64,000 bases of DNA from Sphaeroforma sirkka. Its lineage: Eukaryota; Opisthokonta; Ichthyosporea; Ichthyophonida. The position numbers were made by a program, and so were the translations under genes. The notes below the pieces were generated by a model that did not search any database, was not told the origin of the DNA, and worked only from the letters and a program-made list of their open reading frames with translations. The stretch is taken from contig LUCW03001604.1 in NCBI GenBank assembly GCA_001586965.3, positions 1 to 64,000 on the forward strand. The letters are read 5' to 3'. Shown piece by piece: positions 31,023-42,773 of this stretch. Every line of letters begins with the position of its first letter. Within the stretch, counting starts at the first letter, position 1.

Positions 31023-33342
31023 TCATGCATGATCGGCTACCGACTCCCACGTCTCATAGGTGTGGTTTGGTGTTGACGTCATGTGCTCGAAGTCTTCGTA
31101 AAGGATCGTGTTGATATGAATCTCTGTAGCTTCCGATGGTGGAGCCAAGTCTTCGTCCTGTGTAATCGCATTCACCTGTACTTGAGGCGTCGGACGTATT
31201 GTAACTACGTCTCTAGTCTGGGATGTATTCTGCCCCTGTCCTGCGGTTGACGTTGTGGACGGTCTGTGTACCGATTGTACGTCCCTCAAAGGACGGTTGT
31301 TGTCGTATAGCCTTGCCCGACCCTCTGCGCTCACCGCTTGCGACGCCCTGAAATGGTGACACCGTGGGATGTGCCTACCACCTGGTGGCGCCTGTGCCTG
31401 GCACCCCGCACAAGTCGTTGGTACCGTAGGTTGGGGCCGTTGAGTCCAATTCTGCGTTTGTCGTCTACTCGTCTGTAGGTTGGGGCGGCTATTGGTGTGG
31501 TCGCGACTTCCATTGGTCGTCGGGCCCTCGCGGTTGTTGCGACCCTGGAAACGTGCTGCCGTACGTTGCTGTGCATCCTGAATGTCAGGGCTCAACAGCT
31601 GTATAAGCTCGTGTGTCTCCATCAGTTGCCATTTGGGATGCAACTGTAGAGTACGTTCATACGTACGGCCGTTGAGAGCTTCTTCTAACAGTTGTACAAT
31701 GCAGTGGTTCACTAAATTCTGTTGGAAGTCGGCATCTGTCTGGCACCGTTCACGTGCCCTCCTGTGGTTCTCCATGAGCTGTGTCATTTGTTCCATAAGA
31801 GGAGTGTGCATGTTCCGACTTTGGCCCTTGGCTAACTTGCGAAACGCGGGATCGACAGTGGCTTTGTGTTTCGTGCGAACAGATCTGTTCGATCTGTAGT
31901 TGAGGTGTGCATGTCTTCAACCGTTCAGAGTTGTCGCGGATGTAGTCCAGCGTTGACTTCTCCGCCTTGAAGTAAGATAGTACCTATGAAACCATGTAAG
32001 GTTCCAACTCTCGTCCAGCCCTGCGATTTGTGCGTTCTTGAACGCCTCGAGGAGAGCCCTCTTGTGTCCCGTTCCATAATATCATGTAGGTAGTATCTGT
32101 TCGACGGCCAATCAGGCCACGTACGTGGTGAAGGTACGGGACGCTTCTCTACCGGTCGGGACTCTAATGTAGCTCGAAGTGTCTCAATCACGCCCCGAAG
32201 AGCTTCAGCTCGAGCCGTGTTATTCTCCTCGATTGCTTGGCATAGCTCGTCACTTAACTGTAGTATCCGTGCGTGTAGCGCCTGTCGCCTTTTCTCGATA
32301 CTAGCCGGTGTGGGCGGAGGCACTGTTGTCTCCTTCTCTTGTCGTTTATGTGTCTGTACATATTCACTGGGCGCTTCTTTCTCGCCCCACTGACGTTGCT
32401 GTTGTTGGCGCAGGTTCGTACTTAATCGGTCCTGTCTATTCTTCACCGCCTGCTTACCTTGAGGATTCTGTCTGGCTAATACTTGTTCATGTGCGAACTC
32501 TTGAAAAGTTGGTGTGTTCTCACTGGCAGACAGAGTATCATCCTCCTCGGTTGAACTGTCCTCTGACCCTGGTGATTTGTACCCAAGTCCATAAAACGGA
32601 CGCTCACAGCCTTGAATTCGGAAGGTAGGGTTGTCTTCGTCCTCTGGTACTGCCTGTACCCGTTCGTGTGCGTCAGAAGAACTCTCCTTAGCGGCCGGCC
32701 CTATTGTAGTTCGTCCGGCGTTTATGCGCTGTAACCTCTGTTCGTATTTTTCAAAAGAGACTGCTGTTGTGTCATCAGCTCCGTGAGTTTCTGAGCTGAC
32801 GATTGTTCCCGTGCCGTTTCCTTGTTGTTGGTACGGTTCCGGTGACGCTTCCGCTTGTTAGGTGGGAGGCGTGGTGGGTCATTACTGGGAAATAAGGCCC
32901 CTGGAGTATCCCTGAGACGAACGAGGGGACAGCCCTTCACTGGCTACCTGTTCACCAATAAAAGTCTGACTACTGTCCGCACGCAGGTTGGGTACTTCCT
33001 TGGTCTCACCCTCGAATATGACATCCTCGTCAGATTGTGCAGGTCCATTTTTGTTTGCTGTTGGTGGCTGCTTGTCGTCCGCGGAAATAAATGTGGAGCC
33101 CCAAGATGTGTCTGTTGTTGCCCCTCCAGTGCCTGACCTGAGTGCGGAGCGGAGCGTTCCGTATGGGACTGACGACGTTTAGTTCCACGTCGGTCGATAT
33201 CATCTTCCTTGCGGCGCTCAGGATTCAAGAGTTGCTGTCTACGACTTTGGCGGGGGTAGGACATGGTTGGTGAGTTGTTTGTCAATGGAGAACCAGAAAT
33301 GTGTGCGAATGAACTGATAGAGTACTGAATATAAATATCCAT
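31023..33342 (-). pseudogene. A2 gag
   Basis: Starts MDIYIQYSISSFAH at the leader side. Helical middle part and the C-terminal zinc motif CAGCQAQ...H...CHH are present. Nearly identical to A1 and A4 gag, with a few breaks. Confidence 0.82.
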
Positions 33343-34543
33343 TTTCTATTAAATTTCATCCTTCAAACACATAACGTCTCGACATCGATCTCCGAGGAAC
33401 TCGTGGGTTCCCTCGTGACTGTTTTATTTCCTACACTAACATAAGTAGTGTGGATAGTCTATATACTCTAACACTACCAGCTGTCTTACTCTTCATCCCA
33501 CAATAACATATGGTTGAGTGCCTCATTAGTCGGAGCCACTTCTTGTTCTACTCCTCGCCAGCTCTTACTCCGGCCTAATGACGGCCTATTCGCAGGACCC
33601 TGTTGGGAACTTCCCTCATCGCTCCTCTTTTACTCTTCTTACCCGTGATGTCCTTGTCATGTGCTGTTGCGGTTGTTGGAATATGCTTCTTGATCTAAGA
33701 ACGATTGCTCGTTATTGCACTCCTAAACTAAGCTGCCGTCAACCACACCTTCTGTGCATACTGTTGATCCTCTCCGTTGACCTGATTTATCTGGAAGTTC
33801 TAGTGATTTGAGTGTGTTCGCATATCATTTTCACAATTTAACCTTGTATTTACTTGCATCGTTCGTGTTATGTGCGCCCCCACCCTTATATGCTCCTAAT
33901 AACTCACAGGTGCTTACTTGTGTCTCTGTATGCTTCCTAATATCCCATTCTGAAAACTTTTGTAAAATAATCTAGTATGCCGCTGATTCTTTGCGTCATC
34001 GTACTAACCGAGTCGGTACTAACCATGTACATCTCCCATCTCTATTACCCTACTGTGGATCCTAAAGAACTTTCTTCTAACAACTTCTTAAATACAATTT
34101 AAGCTCATTAGCTTGCAATACGATTTGTACTTGTCTCACACTGAAAACAACCTTCCTACCTGTACTCACACATGACTACTACTTATCTGTGGATTCTGAC
34201 TGATTGTCTGATTTCGTCATTTGATCGTCGTGAGACTTTCCTTGTTGACCCTGGTTAATGTTCTGCTTGATTGGAATGTTCGCTCTTCGGGTTCACTCGT
34301 ATTAGTAGATTCTTTCTTCATCCTCGTCGTCCACACGTCGTTAATCCAATCTAAATCGTTCAATTCAATCTAAATCGTTCGGATAATCTAAATCGTTCAA
34401 TTTGATGCGACATTCTCTGTTCGCATTGTCTTTCAATTGTTATACTTATAACAAAAAATATGTGCCAGCTACTGACTAATTCATATTCTGTAGCTTTCTC
34501 TGTAATTACTAATAAACTAACAACTTCTATGGTAAGTTAAAAA
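33343..34543 (-). other. A2 leader
   Basis: Nearly identical to the A1 leader (14452-15669), including the 77-codon opposite-strand frame (33578-33811) and three units of the AATCTAAATCGTTC repeat (34345-34402). No gene recognised. Confidence 0.75.
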
Positions 34544-34790
34544 TGTAGTAAGTATACGCGAGATAACTGTATCTCAACGTTCTCCCTCCTCAGGGAGGGG
34601 ACGTTGTTCATTTATTAGTAATTATAAACAGTAATCCTAAAATGACTGACTCTTAAATGAGTCATTAGTCATGTGCTGTAAAACCAGCAAAACCCTAAAA
34701 CCCAGTTTATCAGATTATTCTGATAAACTGTAAAACTTGTAATAAACCTAAAATAATCAAATAAATATAAGTACTTGTATTCTGACCACA
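34544..34790 (-). repeat. 5' LTR of A2 (247 bp)
   Basis: TG...CA edges and all four hairpins present; pairs with 26578-26823. Confidence 0.92.
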
Positions 34791-34988
34791 TTGGGAAATG
34801 GTCGGATGACTAATTAATCTATAAAAATTTAGAAATAAAAAAATGCTAAAATTGCATATATTACTAATCACTCCAATTTGCTCTAGATTTAAAATAATTT
34901 TAAAATATGCATAGCATAAAATATATATATATATATATATAAATCACGCAAGTTATCAAACCGAGCAAAACGGATATATATATAATTA

Positions 34989-35020
<32 letters not shown>

Positions 35021-35055
35021 TAATAAAATTAGTAGCATTCGACCGGATGGTCGGA

Positions 35056-35103
<48 letters not shown>

Positions 35104-35752
35104 GAAAAAAAAAAAAACTGAAGAAGAAATAAAATGCTCATCAGCTAAATAAAATGGGCACCTGTTAATTTCTGCATATATTACTAATCACTCCAATTTG
35201 CTCTAGATTTATAATAATAATAAAATCTGCATAATGTATATATATATATATGAAAATCACGCAAACGTATCAAACCGAGCAAAACGGAAGGTGGGGATTT
35301 CTTTTCACTTATCTGTGCTCGGAAGAAGACTTTGCTCCTGTCGTAGTTTACAAGCTCCTTTTGGCTATCCGGTTCTGAGGGAGATCAACTCCCCTGTGCT
35401 CGGAAGACTTTGCTCCTGTCGTACTTTACAAGCTCCTTTCAGCTACCGGTATGATTTCAATTCTGAGGGAGATCAACTCCTGTAATTCGTCAATAAAATG
35501 AACTTCTCCGTCCACTATTATCCTCGAGATAAAATCGAATAATACACCTAAAGTAACTAGTGGTAAAAAATGTAGTAAACACATCAAAATACGATGTTAA
35601 AACCTACTAAGTCTCCCCGAGGCTCACACAGGTATTTATTCTTATATTTGATTGTTCTACGTGGTGACATATATTTTCACTCGTGTGAATTAATTTCAAA
35701 CCAATTTAACTCCAATTTGATAGTGGTTTAAGGGGACTTTTAGTCACATTAA
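34791..35752. repeat. AT-rich microsatellite and tandem-repeat region
   Basis: No gene. It holds three (TA)n runs (about 34921-34940, 34976-35010, 35062-35098). A 115-bp direct repeat starts at GCATATATTACTAATCACTC (34855 and 35174) and ends AAACCGAGCAAAACGGA. Two tandem units of about 80 bp (35316-35395 and 35396-35480) contain GTGCTCGGAAGA, TTTGCTCCTGTCGTA and GAGGGAGATCAACTCC. The stretch 35481-35752 shows nothing I recognise. Confidence 0.75.
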
Positions 35753-36097
35753 TACATTGGCTGATATAAATAAAGTTCCATCTGAAGAAAAGTTAAAAAA
35801 AGAAAAGACTTATTGGATTTTGGAGATTGGCGGGAGGACCAAAATCTATAAGTAGTAGTTCGGAGATTATAAAATTTAGTTTATAATATCCTACATCTAC
35901 TAATGTCTCAAATAGGTCCAAGTAGATGAGTCATACCAAATACTCAGGCTATTGGAGCCATCAAAGTGAATTTAGAACACTTTGGAAATATTGGAAAAAG
36001 AGCTTGTACTAAATTATTTAAAATACAAATAAAAAAACCAATGTATTATCTCAATTGATCTTGATATTTTAGACTGACCGGAGGCCGTATTTCTACA
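35753..36097 (-). repeat. 3' LTR of B2, incomplete
   Basis: Aligns with 42805-43159 up to the shared edge ...TTTCTACA. The inner end seen in the 5' LTR (TGCCTAATTTG) is not found here. Confidence 0.8.
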
Positions 36098-36112
36098 TAG
36101 CCCCCAGTAGCT
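36098..36112 (-). other. polypurine tract of B2
   Basis: On the minus strand CTACTGGGGGCTA ends at the LTR edge, the expected position and composition. Confidence 0.6.
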
Positions 36113-36224
36113 TTTAGAACTACGAACGTACGTTAAGATACGATCTAGTTGGTAAAGCGAAAACCAAAGTAAAAACGGTTTCGGTCATGACTTATCGAGT
36201 AAGTATGTGCCTATATGTACGAGT

Positions 36225-37959
36225 TCAAGACTCATATTGTACTCTATGTCGTTTAGTATTTGGTCCAGTAACCATTTCCGATGTAGGCGCCTTACGTTTA
36301 TTATTTGGTAAGGTAATAGCCAAAGGCTGTTCTTCATTAGTAGGTAAGTTTGAACAATTTTCTGCACTGTTGGTAAGCAGATCAGAAAGTTTAGTCACGT
36401 AGGAAGTAGGTGGCAAATAGGGAATTTCAGATCCGTCAGGGTTTGTAGTCACCTGAGGAAACCCTTTTCGTTTATCTCGTGTGTTCTTATGTAAACGCTT
36501 ATTCCATTTCTTATTAAAGATACGAAGAAAGTCGCGAGATTCACGAAATGCATCGGAGGTTAGCCAAGCTACTGTCCCATCCATGAAACGGGTCTTGTAG
36601 TAAGTGTAACCGTCTTCGGATGTTTTGTCAATTATATCTTTGACTTGTGACTCCATAACTGGTACATCAGAATCAAATGAGCGAGCGAATGAGAGTTCGG
36701 AGGTAGGGATACGGTGAGTGCCTAGATTAGTTGCGCTAGTACCATCAATGTTATTCACTTCGTAAGTATCACTCTTATCATCATGGTAGAAAATAACAAA
36801 AGGTCCTATCGTCTTAGAAGAGAGTTCGGTAACGTTGGCGTTTCGATTTATAATGTTAACGTAATCGCCGACTTTGAACTGAACAATGTTCTTAGTGTTA
36901 TTCCATCGGTCATACGCTTTAAGTAGAACACGATTCTTGTGCTCGAGTAAACAGGGGTAAACAACGTTCTGCATATGCTCGATATTTTGTAGCCACTGGG
37001 TAACGTGTTTCTCGGGCGCAGTTTTATCAAACGTTGCTTGTAATTCACTATAGCGGCCAAAAAAATAGTGAAACGGAAGTGTTCCAGTTTGAGGATTCAT
37101 GCAGTTATTCATTTGAGTCTGAACCCATTTCAAATGATAAGGCCACATATCCTCAACGTCGTCTAGTGCGGTACGCAAGAGTTTCTTAAGTTCTCTATGA
37201 CGTGTTTCATTTGCACCCTGCGTTTGAGGTTTGTAAGGAACACCACGCCTATGGGTCATGCCTGATACGAGTATAAGTGCCTCCATTACGTCGGTACAAA
37301 ACTCACTACCGTTATCAGAACATAGTACTCGGGGAAACCGAAGTCATTAAAGACGTGATAGCATAATTCTGCCACTGTTTGTGGACGTTTGTTCGGTATT
37401 GCATAAAGCAAGTTATAGCCCGAAGCCACACATAAGAAATGACAGATATATACATCGCCAGTATGCTTGGATCGCGGGTGTTTAACCAAATCGCTCGGCG
37501 CATCGGTTGGTCTTCTGTCACACTTTTTAGGGGTGCCCAACCGTATCACTTGATCTGGTTCTTTTCACAATCAGTACAGCGTCGGTATACCTCACGTATG
37601 GTTTCTTTCAGCGCCGGGTGATCAAGCCCTGCACGAATAGTCATCTTATAAGTATGCTCATATGCTCGATGCGTTAAATTATGTATAATTTTAACTCTAC
37701 TTTCGAGCTCCTCTAAGTCAGTCAGATTCTGCGTAACGCTGGCTGGATGAACCATAGTCCTGTTGGAAAGGGCAACCTCAGTATCAGGAGGGGTAGACTC
37801 CTGAGATACATAATTGACAACATTGGATTGTTGAAGTATCTTCTTCAGTTGTTTCGCAACTCCTGGCTGTTCTTTAAGCAGCGCTTTAAGTAGTCGAGTG
37901 CGAGCTTCAGGTTCTCTTAGAGTTTTGAGTTTTTGATCCATGGCCTTAGCTAGTTCCAT
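36225..37959 (-). pseudogene. B2 integrase
   Basis: N-terminal side: HRAYEHTYK..., RAGLDHPALKETIREVYRRCTDC (zinc-domain part). The second catalytic-Asp block lies near 37300. GVPYKPQTQGANETRHRELKK carries the catalytic Glu. Then WPYHLKWVQTQMN, FHYFFGRYSE, VGDYVNIINRN and a C-terminal module (YYKTRFMDGTVAW) in the place where family A has a chromodomain; it is too diverged to call. Fossil with a few breaks. Confidence 0.87.
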
Positions 37960-38048
37960 GTTTTTTACGATCTAATGCCGTTTCAATCGGCATTACCTCG
38001 ACTGCAATCTTGTTGGGTGCATGTGTTGTACGAGTCTTGAGCTTTTGT

Positions 38049-38516
38049 TCAAACTCTTTTAGACTCCTCTAGTTTAGCTAAGAATTCGGTTGAGGGTTTC
38101 CACTTAGTGGTACCTGCAGGACCGATGCGACAAACAATGGTGTGTTTCCAAGGTGTCTTCGTAATAGAATAGGATCCCTGATACAAGAACGTGTCGGTTT
38201 CACGGTCGACATAAATAGGTTCGTCTTGAATCATATTAATTAAATCACGTATCCATGGGTCGGAGTTACGTAAGGGACAACACAGCGTAATGGTAGATTT
38301 AGTAATATTAACATAATTTAACAACTGTGCGATAAGTTGACAAGGTGGGTTAGCCCACGCATTATGCTTTGATAAGTCAAGCTGAAATGCATCACCTTTA
38401 GGATGAGTCAACGACCTATATTCAGAAACCTGTTTGTTATGTTCTGCGGCGAACATATCAACAGTAAATGGACCCCATCGTGATTGAGCGAGGTTAAACC
38501 ATTTCTTATTTAACAT
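38049..38516 (-). pseudogene. B2 methyltransferase-like domain
   Basis: An open stretch of 155 codons: WGPFTVDMFAAEHNKQVSEY, GDAFQLDLSKHNAWANPP, IAQLLNYVNITKSTITLCC, then KTPWKHTIVCRIGPAGTTKW. The pattern FG-F-VD-FA, then DAF--D-S, then W-NPP, then a hydrophobic strand and P-W matches the methyltransferase-like domain that follows RNase H in DIRS elements. It lies between RNase H and integrase. Confidence 0.72.
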
Positions 38517-38527
38517 CCAATCGGTTG

Positions 38528-39895
38528 CTAATAACCCTTGACTGTTTTCTGGTAGTCGGGCACAAGTCGAGAGAGCATGTCAGGAAGATGGTTATGTATT
38601 CCTGGTAAGTGTGTTATATTAAAAGCGAACTTGGCAATAATGTCATGCCAGCGGCTCACTAACTGTGAGTCAGGGTTCATATCTTTTAAGTATGTTAGAG
38701 ACTTTTGATCACAGGCGACAGTAAAGTAACTTCCATAAAGGTAGTCTTTAAACTGTCTTAGCGCAGTAACTATAGCAAGGAGCTCTTGTTTAACGGTAGG
38801 GTAATTCCGTTGACTCTTATTATAACTCTTGCTAAAGAATTGTATGTAGCGCGGTTTACCATTTATCGGTTGGTAAAGCACTCCACCTACCGCTCGATCT
38901 GAAGCGTCGGTTGCTACTTGGAATGGGACACCATCCACAGGGTACTGCATGATGGGTGCGTCCATTACTTTACTTTTGACTAGTTTAAATGCATCATCAC
39001 ATTCTTTAGTCCAAAGCTTTCCTAAAGGTCCTTTGTGCAGCCGTAGGTGACTGAAAGGCTTTAAGTAATGAGAAAGATGCGGTACCGAATCCGAGAAGAA
39101 GTTAACAAACCCACACACAGAGTTCACATCTCTTCCAGTAATTGGTGTTGATAAATCCAACAGAAACTGTTTCTTGCCAGGATCAATTTCTACCCCTGTT
39201 GCACATACTTTGTAGCCAAGTAAGTGTATAGTATCTTTAGCAAAAGAACACTTGTCTTCGTTAATCTTAAGTTTAGCATGATTAAGTCGCTTTAAGACTT
39301 CTTTAACGAGTTTAGCATGTTCATGTGCTGTTTTTGTAAAGATAACTATATCATCTAAATAGACTGATACGTTATACGACAGGTCCGCAAATAGTTCCAT
39401 CATAACTTGTTGGAAGAAAGAAGGTAACATGTGTAAGCCTTCAGGTGCACCTTTAAACTGGTACTTCTTACCTTGCCAAGTAAAGGAAAAGTATTTCCTA
39501 TGAGGCTGATATATTTGTAGTTGATGGAATGCAGCTTTTAAGTCTATCTTGGAAAAGATAGTCGCACCCTCCATTTTGCGTAGTATCTCGCTTATCTTAG
39601 GTAAGGGAAAACTATTTTGCGGAATTAGTTTGTTGATTGGCGACAGGTCTAGTACTACTCTTGTTTTACTAAACGTTCCATCAGATTTATATTGATCGAC
39701 CGCTAAGAGAGCTAAGTTAACTGGGGTTGCATCATAATTGATTTCAATTAGACCCTGTTTTAACCAATCTTCGATTTGGGTTTTGACAACGACTTTGTGT
39801 CTCCAACTCACGTAGTTATGTGAAGGACACTTTAACTTAGAGAAGTCGACGTTTGTTAAGTCAAGTCTAACGTACCCATTAGAGAACTTAAACAT
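38528..39895 (-). pseudogene. B2 reverse transcriptase and RNase H (open stretch of 455 codons)
   Basis: The best-preserved polymerase in the window. Residue 118 is the first catalytic Asp (KIDLKAAFHQ), the YLDD box is at 179-182, and RNase H active-site residues appear at about D330 (ATDASDRAVG), E371 (VKQELLAI) and D396 (CDQKSL). GRDVNSVCGFVNFFSD is the connection region. The stretch ends with LPGIHNHLPDMLSRL, the RNase H tail. Confidence 0.92.
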
Positions 39896-39906
39896 ACACC
39901 AGTCAG

Positions 39907-40431
39907 TTATTGCAATCTCTTCTGTTTTGTATAATTAAGTCCATAATTATATCGGTGAAGTGCGGAATCATATATCTTTGCTTCACCTTCCGGAGGTTTA
40001 GGTATCTTTAACATATTATCATCTGACTGATCTTTATTCGGGTCTAGCCCATTAGGCAGACCAGTGAGTGTTATACCTAAACTGAGAAGATCAGTCATAC
40101 CTATAATTAAATCGTATTTCTGAGACATGTCAGTAACGATTAGGTGAGTCTTCACTTCTCTTCTATCTGACAGCATTATGTGTGCATAGTCAATGGCTTG
40201 TTCGCAAGTAGTAACTTTGCCATTTCCCAAGATTAAATCAGTTGTTTCGTTATGGACAGCCATATCTGTAACGTAGGCTACTCGGCGTGAGATAGCAGAG
40301 ACTTCAGCCCCTGGATCAAATAGTGCCATAACTTTTTCTCCATTTACGAAAACTGTTTGAAAGATACGTTCATCTCCTTTGGTATAGATTTTATTGAACA
40401 TTTTCTCATAATCTTGCTCTAGTGCGCACAT
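39907..40431 (-). pseudogene. B2 protease
   Basis: VMALFDPGAEVSAISRRV is the retropepsin active-site block, with D-P-G. LIIGMTDLLSLGITLTG is the second conserved block. A tail follows, linking to reverse transcriptase. Confidence 0.75.
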
Positions 40432-42485
40432 ATGGTACTGTCAGTGCTTAACTTGGGCGTCCGGTAAGTCCTTGCAATCCTCTTTGTGCCAACCGTTAGT
40501 ACCCTTGCAAGTAGCACACTCTTCATCATATAGTGTCCAAAATCTGGCTTGCCTGGTGCACACTTAACAGGGTCGTGTCTACCATTCCACTTGCCATTGC
40601 GTTTTGTGAGGTTGTAACCACACTTCTTGCAAGGCGCTCTCACCTTCTTTTCACCTTTCGGTTCGGTAGAAGTAGAGCCAGTACCCCCCTCCAGTAGTAG
40701 TGCGAGGTTTCTTAGTACTACGCGCAGTGTTAGTCTCTACTGCGTTACGCTTAGTGGGCTGGATGTAGCTCGTGGTACTAAGTACTCTAGTAGAGGGATT
40801 GGTATGCTTGTGAACTATCTTCTCAAAGACAGACCAAGGCATAGATCGCAAATCACCATAGGCGATGATGTCATCATTGACTTTCTTAAAGAGGTTAGCT
40901 CCCAGAGTCTCCATCATCTGACAAATTAATAAATATTCGCCAGTATAGGTACGACCACCCATCCGAGTATTCATATGTGTCATATGAGCTAGAGCACCTC
41001 GAATAGTGGTATCGTTCGCAAAGAACTTGCGAGACTCTAAAAGTTCACGGTCACGTACATCTTCAAAAAAGGTGTTAAGTATATTATCACGCAACCGATT
41101 TTAGGGCTTTCCAGTTGGGCTCTTTTGTTGGGCTCATGGGCCTTCAAGATAGTTCGCCATTCACCTGACTCACAGAAATGAATAAAGGCATTCATCATCT
41201 GCTTATCCTTAAGGCTGGCAGACTCCTTAAGTTGGTCGAAGGCCTTCAGTGTCTCCACTGTACTCTCATTAGTAGAGAAATCGACCTCAGCCTGCGCGTT
41301 ACCTAGCTGCTTTATAAAGCTTGGTTCTAAGCGTTCACGAGGCTCATGCTCAGTGCTACGGGCTGCTAGTGCCAAGATGGTGTCTACTTCCTTTCTCTTG
41401 TTATCGATTAGATAGCGAATGTTATCCGCTTTCCTATCGTCAAGGTCAGAGTCATTCAATAGACGGTCCTCAAGGACTTGCATACCAGAGCGTAATAGCC
41501 TGAGACGAGTATGTCTGGTTCTCACTTCCTCATCCTCAGGATTAGAGCGGGAACTCTCTAACGAGGTACTGGTGTAGCGATTGCCAAAATCGTGATTACC
41601 AGGGTTAGTTGGCAAATGAGGGTCGATATTACGAGGATGGTAAGCCTCATCGAGTTCCATACGATCATATCCTCTGACAGGGTTAGGTTTGTCAAGAGGA
41701 TGGTCAATGGTAGCATCAGAGCTATAGAGATTAAATTTTGAAATATTTCCTCTCTCACCAGTGGTAACTGGCTTATAAGTAAACATACTGGCTGGTAAAC
41801 CAGTAGGTCTCGGGTTCGAAACTGGGCCCGAATTTTTCTTCTTCTTCGGTATAGGAAGAATATCAGCCAAGTGGGACAGGATAGAGGGGTCCACAACTGC
41901 TGCTGCCGCTAGCTCCTTCAAGAGCGCTTCAGTGCGGTTCAATTGGCGTCGAGATTGAGAGGATTCAACCACTCGTTGTCGAGTTATGGCGTCCTCAGCT
42001 TCGGCCCCAAGATTTGAGCTGGATGGAATGGCTTCTCCATCGATGGCGAAACCGAAATTTTCGGACAGGTCCAATACTTCCTTTTCACTCCGGATTTGTG
42101 CTGGAGTGTCCTTTAGATGTGGAGTTATAATGCCCCCGACATTCGTATCCACGAATTATCCAGCCTTTCGACGTTTATCCCCAATATTTGACGGCACGTG
42201 GTCAGGGGGCAAGCTGGGGTCCTGAGCTTCACTCCTAGGTGATACACGGACGCTGGCGAGCCTTTCCGCGGTAGTAGATACCTCTTCTTCCAAGGCTTTA
42301 GGATCCGACGAGTCATCCTCAGAATAATCCTCTGTACCAACCTCAGAATTGGCTTCCCCAACAGTTTCCTCGGCAGGCTCAACTCCAGACAGGCTAGGTG
42401 TTTCCACAGGGACCTCAGGAACCTCGGCAGTCTTAGCAGGCTTAGAGCTAGCGGCTCCCTTGCCTTTAGAAGTATCCTTAGCCAT
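40432..42485 (-). pseudogene. B2 gag
   Basis: Starts MAKDTSKGKGAASSKPAK, first Met after the leader. An acidic, Ser-rich N-terminal part (EDYSEDDSSD) is followed by DHPLDKPNPVRGYDRMELDE, a helical capsid-like centre (THMNTRMGGRTYTGEYLL, MPWSVFEKIVHKH), and a C-terminal zinc-type motif CKKC-(14)-H-(4)-C near 40560-40640. Fossil with a few breaks. Confidence 0.75.
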
Positions 42486-42753
42486 AGTATTTGCTGGATA
42501 GTAAATCGATGTTAGACAGTCTAGAAGCAGTACACTACTGTAACTACTAATTAACTGAAAAATATGTAAACTTCGATGTAAATTACTAGGTTTCAAACTA
42601 TATTAAACTAAAGTACAATTTAGTCAGTTAGGATTTAGCAGTGGTAGCTTGTGTAAGAATGATCGGGACTGCCTCTTGTTAAGAGCCTAAATATCCTCGA
42701 TCACACAGGGTGTACCTCTAGCTGTTCTTTATTGAATAATTTTCACTAGAAGT
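42486..42753 (-). other. B2 leader
   Basis: Short non-coding leader matching B1 (2504-2759), without the extra block that B1 carries. It holds AGGCAGTCCCGATCATTC on the minus strand, also seen at 15922-16139. Confidence 0.7.
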
Positions 42754-42771
42754 ACTAAGTGTTCATGACCA
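42754..42771 (-). other. primer-binding site of B2
   Basis: TGGTCATGAACACTTAGT on the minus strand, separated from the LTR by two bases. Confidence 0.65.
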
Positions 42772-42773
42772 CA

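Larger units (their letters stand above)
26578..34790 (-). mobile_element. chromovirus family A, copy A2
   Basis: About 8.2 kb between two LTRs that differ by about two bases. Parts on the minus strand: LTR, leader, gag, protease, a short piece of pol, RNase H, methyltransferase-like domain, integrase, chromodomain, long minisatellite tail, polypurine tract, LTR. No target duplication: bases before the low LTR (CAGCA) and after the high LTR (TTGGG) do not match, and the two flanks are different sequences. The copy is broken in several places. Confidence 0.9.

Noticed and set aside
36225-36700. Chromodomain at the B2 integrase end
   Set aside because: Position and the stretch TYYKTRFMDGTVAW are suggestive, but the conserved aromatic and W--E residues seen in family A are not clear enough.
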